From contig NZ_BMTR01000014.1 in NCBI RefSeq assembly GCF_014649775.1, positions 1-64,000 on the forward strand: DNA of 64,000 nucleotides, given 5' to 3'. The DNA is from Streptomyces longisporoflavus (GTDB lineage: Bacteria; Actinomycetota; Actinomycetes; Streptomycetales; Streptomycetaceae). Under the pieces are notes generated by a model that searched no databases, was not told where the DNA came from, and saw only the letters and a program-made list of their open reading frames with translations. Positions 63,045 through 64,000 of this stretch are shown piece after piece (the stretch's first letter is position 1; each line of letters opens with the position of its first letter). The translations under genes were made by a program, and so were the position numbers.

Positions 63045-64000
63045 GCGGCGTACGGGAGGCGGCCGGGGAAGAACACGCCCCCGGCACCGAGACCGTACGA
63101 GAACGGCGTCTGCACCCCGTCACGCCCCTGCGCCGCGCCTGGGCACCGGTGGCGGTCGTCGTGGGCTTCGCGGTGCACGACCCGAACGGCACGCAGCGAC
63201 GGCTCTCCGAGCTCGCGGTGACCCATCTGCTCGCCGGGGTCGCCGTCGTCCTCCTGGGCGGTGCCTTCTACGGCTTCATGAGCTGGTGGTTCACGCACTT
63301 CGCCGTCACCGGGACCGAACTGCGCATCCGCACCGGACTGATCTTCCGGCGGACCGCGCACATCCGGCTCGACCGGCTCCAGGCGGTGGACGTGACGCAG
63401 CCGCTCGCGGCCCGCATAGCGGGCGTCGCCAAGCTCAAGCTGGACGTCGTCGGGGCGGAGAAGAAGGACGAACTGGCCTATCTGGGCCAGGAGGAAGCAT
63501 CCGCCCTGCGGGCCGAACTGCTCGCGCGGGCGGCCGGTTTCGCACCCGAGACGGCCCACGAGGTCGGTGAGGCGCCGGTCAGCAACCTCGTGCACGTACA
63601 ACCGCGCATGCTCGCGATCTCCCTGGTCCTCACCGGCACGACCTGGGGAATGCTCGTCGCCACGCTCGTCGTGCCGCCCTTGCTGTGGTTCGCCACCCAC
63701 AACCTGTGGACAGTGCTCGCGACCGGACTCCCCATGCTGGGCGGCGCGTTCGCCAGCAGCATCGGGCGGTTCATCGGGGAGTACGACTGGAAGGTGGGCG
63801 AGTCCCCCGACGGCCTGCGCATCGACCACGGCCTGCTCGACAAGGCGCACGAGACGGTGCCGCCGGGCCGCGTACAGACCGTGCGCGTCGTGGAACCGTG
63901 GCTGTGGCGGCGGCGCGGATGGGTGCGGGTGGAGCTGGACGTGGCCGGCTCGTCCAACGGCGTCCTGGTCCCGGTCGCGCCGCGTGAGGTCGCGGAGGCG
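63041..64000 (+). CDS. PH-domain membrane protein, YdbT-like (cut by the window end)
   Basis: At least 320 residues from GTG 63041 in an open frame to the last base. Starts SGVREAAGEEHAPGT. Hydrophobic helices (AVTHLLAGVAVVLLGGAFYGF and others) alternate with two bPH_2 domains: ELRIRTGLIFRRTAHIRLDRLQAVDV and GLRIDHGLLDKAHETVPPGRVQTVRV (landmarks IRTGLIFRRTAHI and RIDHGLLDKAHETVP). Coupled to the YdbS-like gene. Function of the pair is unknown. Confidence 0.9.
   Translation, partial: MSGVREAAGEEHAPGTETVRERRLHPVTPLRRAWAPVAVVVGFAVHDPNGTQRRLSELAVTHLLAGVAVVLLGGAFYGFMSWWFTHFAVTGTELRIRTGLIFRRTAHIRLDRLQAVDVTQPLAARIAGVAKLKLDVVGAEKKDELAYLGQEEASALRAELLARAAGFAPETAHEVGEAPVSNLVHVQPRMLAISLVLTGTTWGMLVATLVVPPLLWFATHNLWTVLATGLPMLGGAFASSIGRFIGEYDWKVGESPDGLRIDHGLLDKAHETVPPGRVQTVRVVEPWLWRRRGWVRVELDVAGSSNGVLVPVAPREVAEA

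Overview
The window reads as chromosomal DNA of a Streptomyces (very high G+C, strong third-position GC bias, GTG/TTG starts, and the conserved actinomycete gene orders sigE-cseA-cseB-cseC, radA-disA, clpC/lsr2 and nadB-nadC-coaX). All assignments come from reading motifs, domain order and context; no database search was run.

Layout. 1-512: promoters and 5' leader of a leftward ribosomal RNA operon whose 16S gene lies outside the window. 552-1724: tryptophanyl-tRNA synthetase preceded by a complete Trp attenuator (leader peptide with two Trp codons, competing hairpins). 1807-15275: proC, an ABC exporter, a PQQ-type Ser/Thr kinase, ilvD, TetR regulator with sugar isomerase-like protein, Ppx/GppA phosphatase, and a membrane protein fusing sigma-factor-like, zinc anti-sigma-like and BACON regions. 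15452-30396: radA-disA (c-di-AMP synthesis), PAP2 phosphatase, a two-component pair, mutY, the cell-envelope stress operon sigE-cseABC, an MFS exporter with divergent TetR regulator, and an M23 peptidase.

30891-42715 looks accessory: three paralogous NACHT (NLR-like STAND) NTPases. The first is separated from the other two by a whiJ/abaA-type cassette (HATPase, XRE regulator, DUF397) and two small enzymes (VOC and PPOX-fold). All three NTPases share a helical N-terminus without a recognisable catalytic effector, an intact P-loop/Walker B, and a leucine-rich C-terminus that is long only in the first. This is the best candidate for an incompletely described system.

42883-64000 returns to core genes: clpC, an SCO3374-type protein, lsr2, a GNAT acetyltransferase with a BlaI-type regulator, coaX-nadC-nadB-panC plus a DUF2520 dehydrogenase (NAD and CoA synthesis in one overlapping cluster), threonine aldolase, an ArsR-type regulator, a second two-component pair, a MidA/NDUFAF7-type methyltransferase facing an orphan nuoD-like gene, and a PH-domain protein pair cut by the window end.

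Regulatory reading: many genes have a TANNNT box ending 6-7 nt before the start codon, the arrangement expected of leaderless transcripts. Operator-like palindromes sit at several regulator genes, and two copies of the ClgR-type motif lie upstream of clpC.
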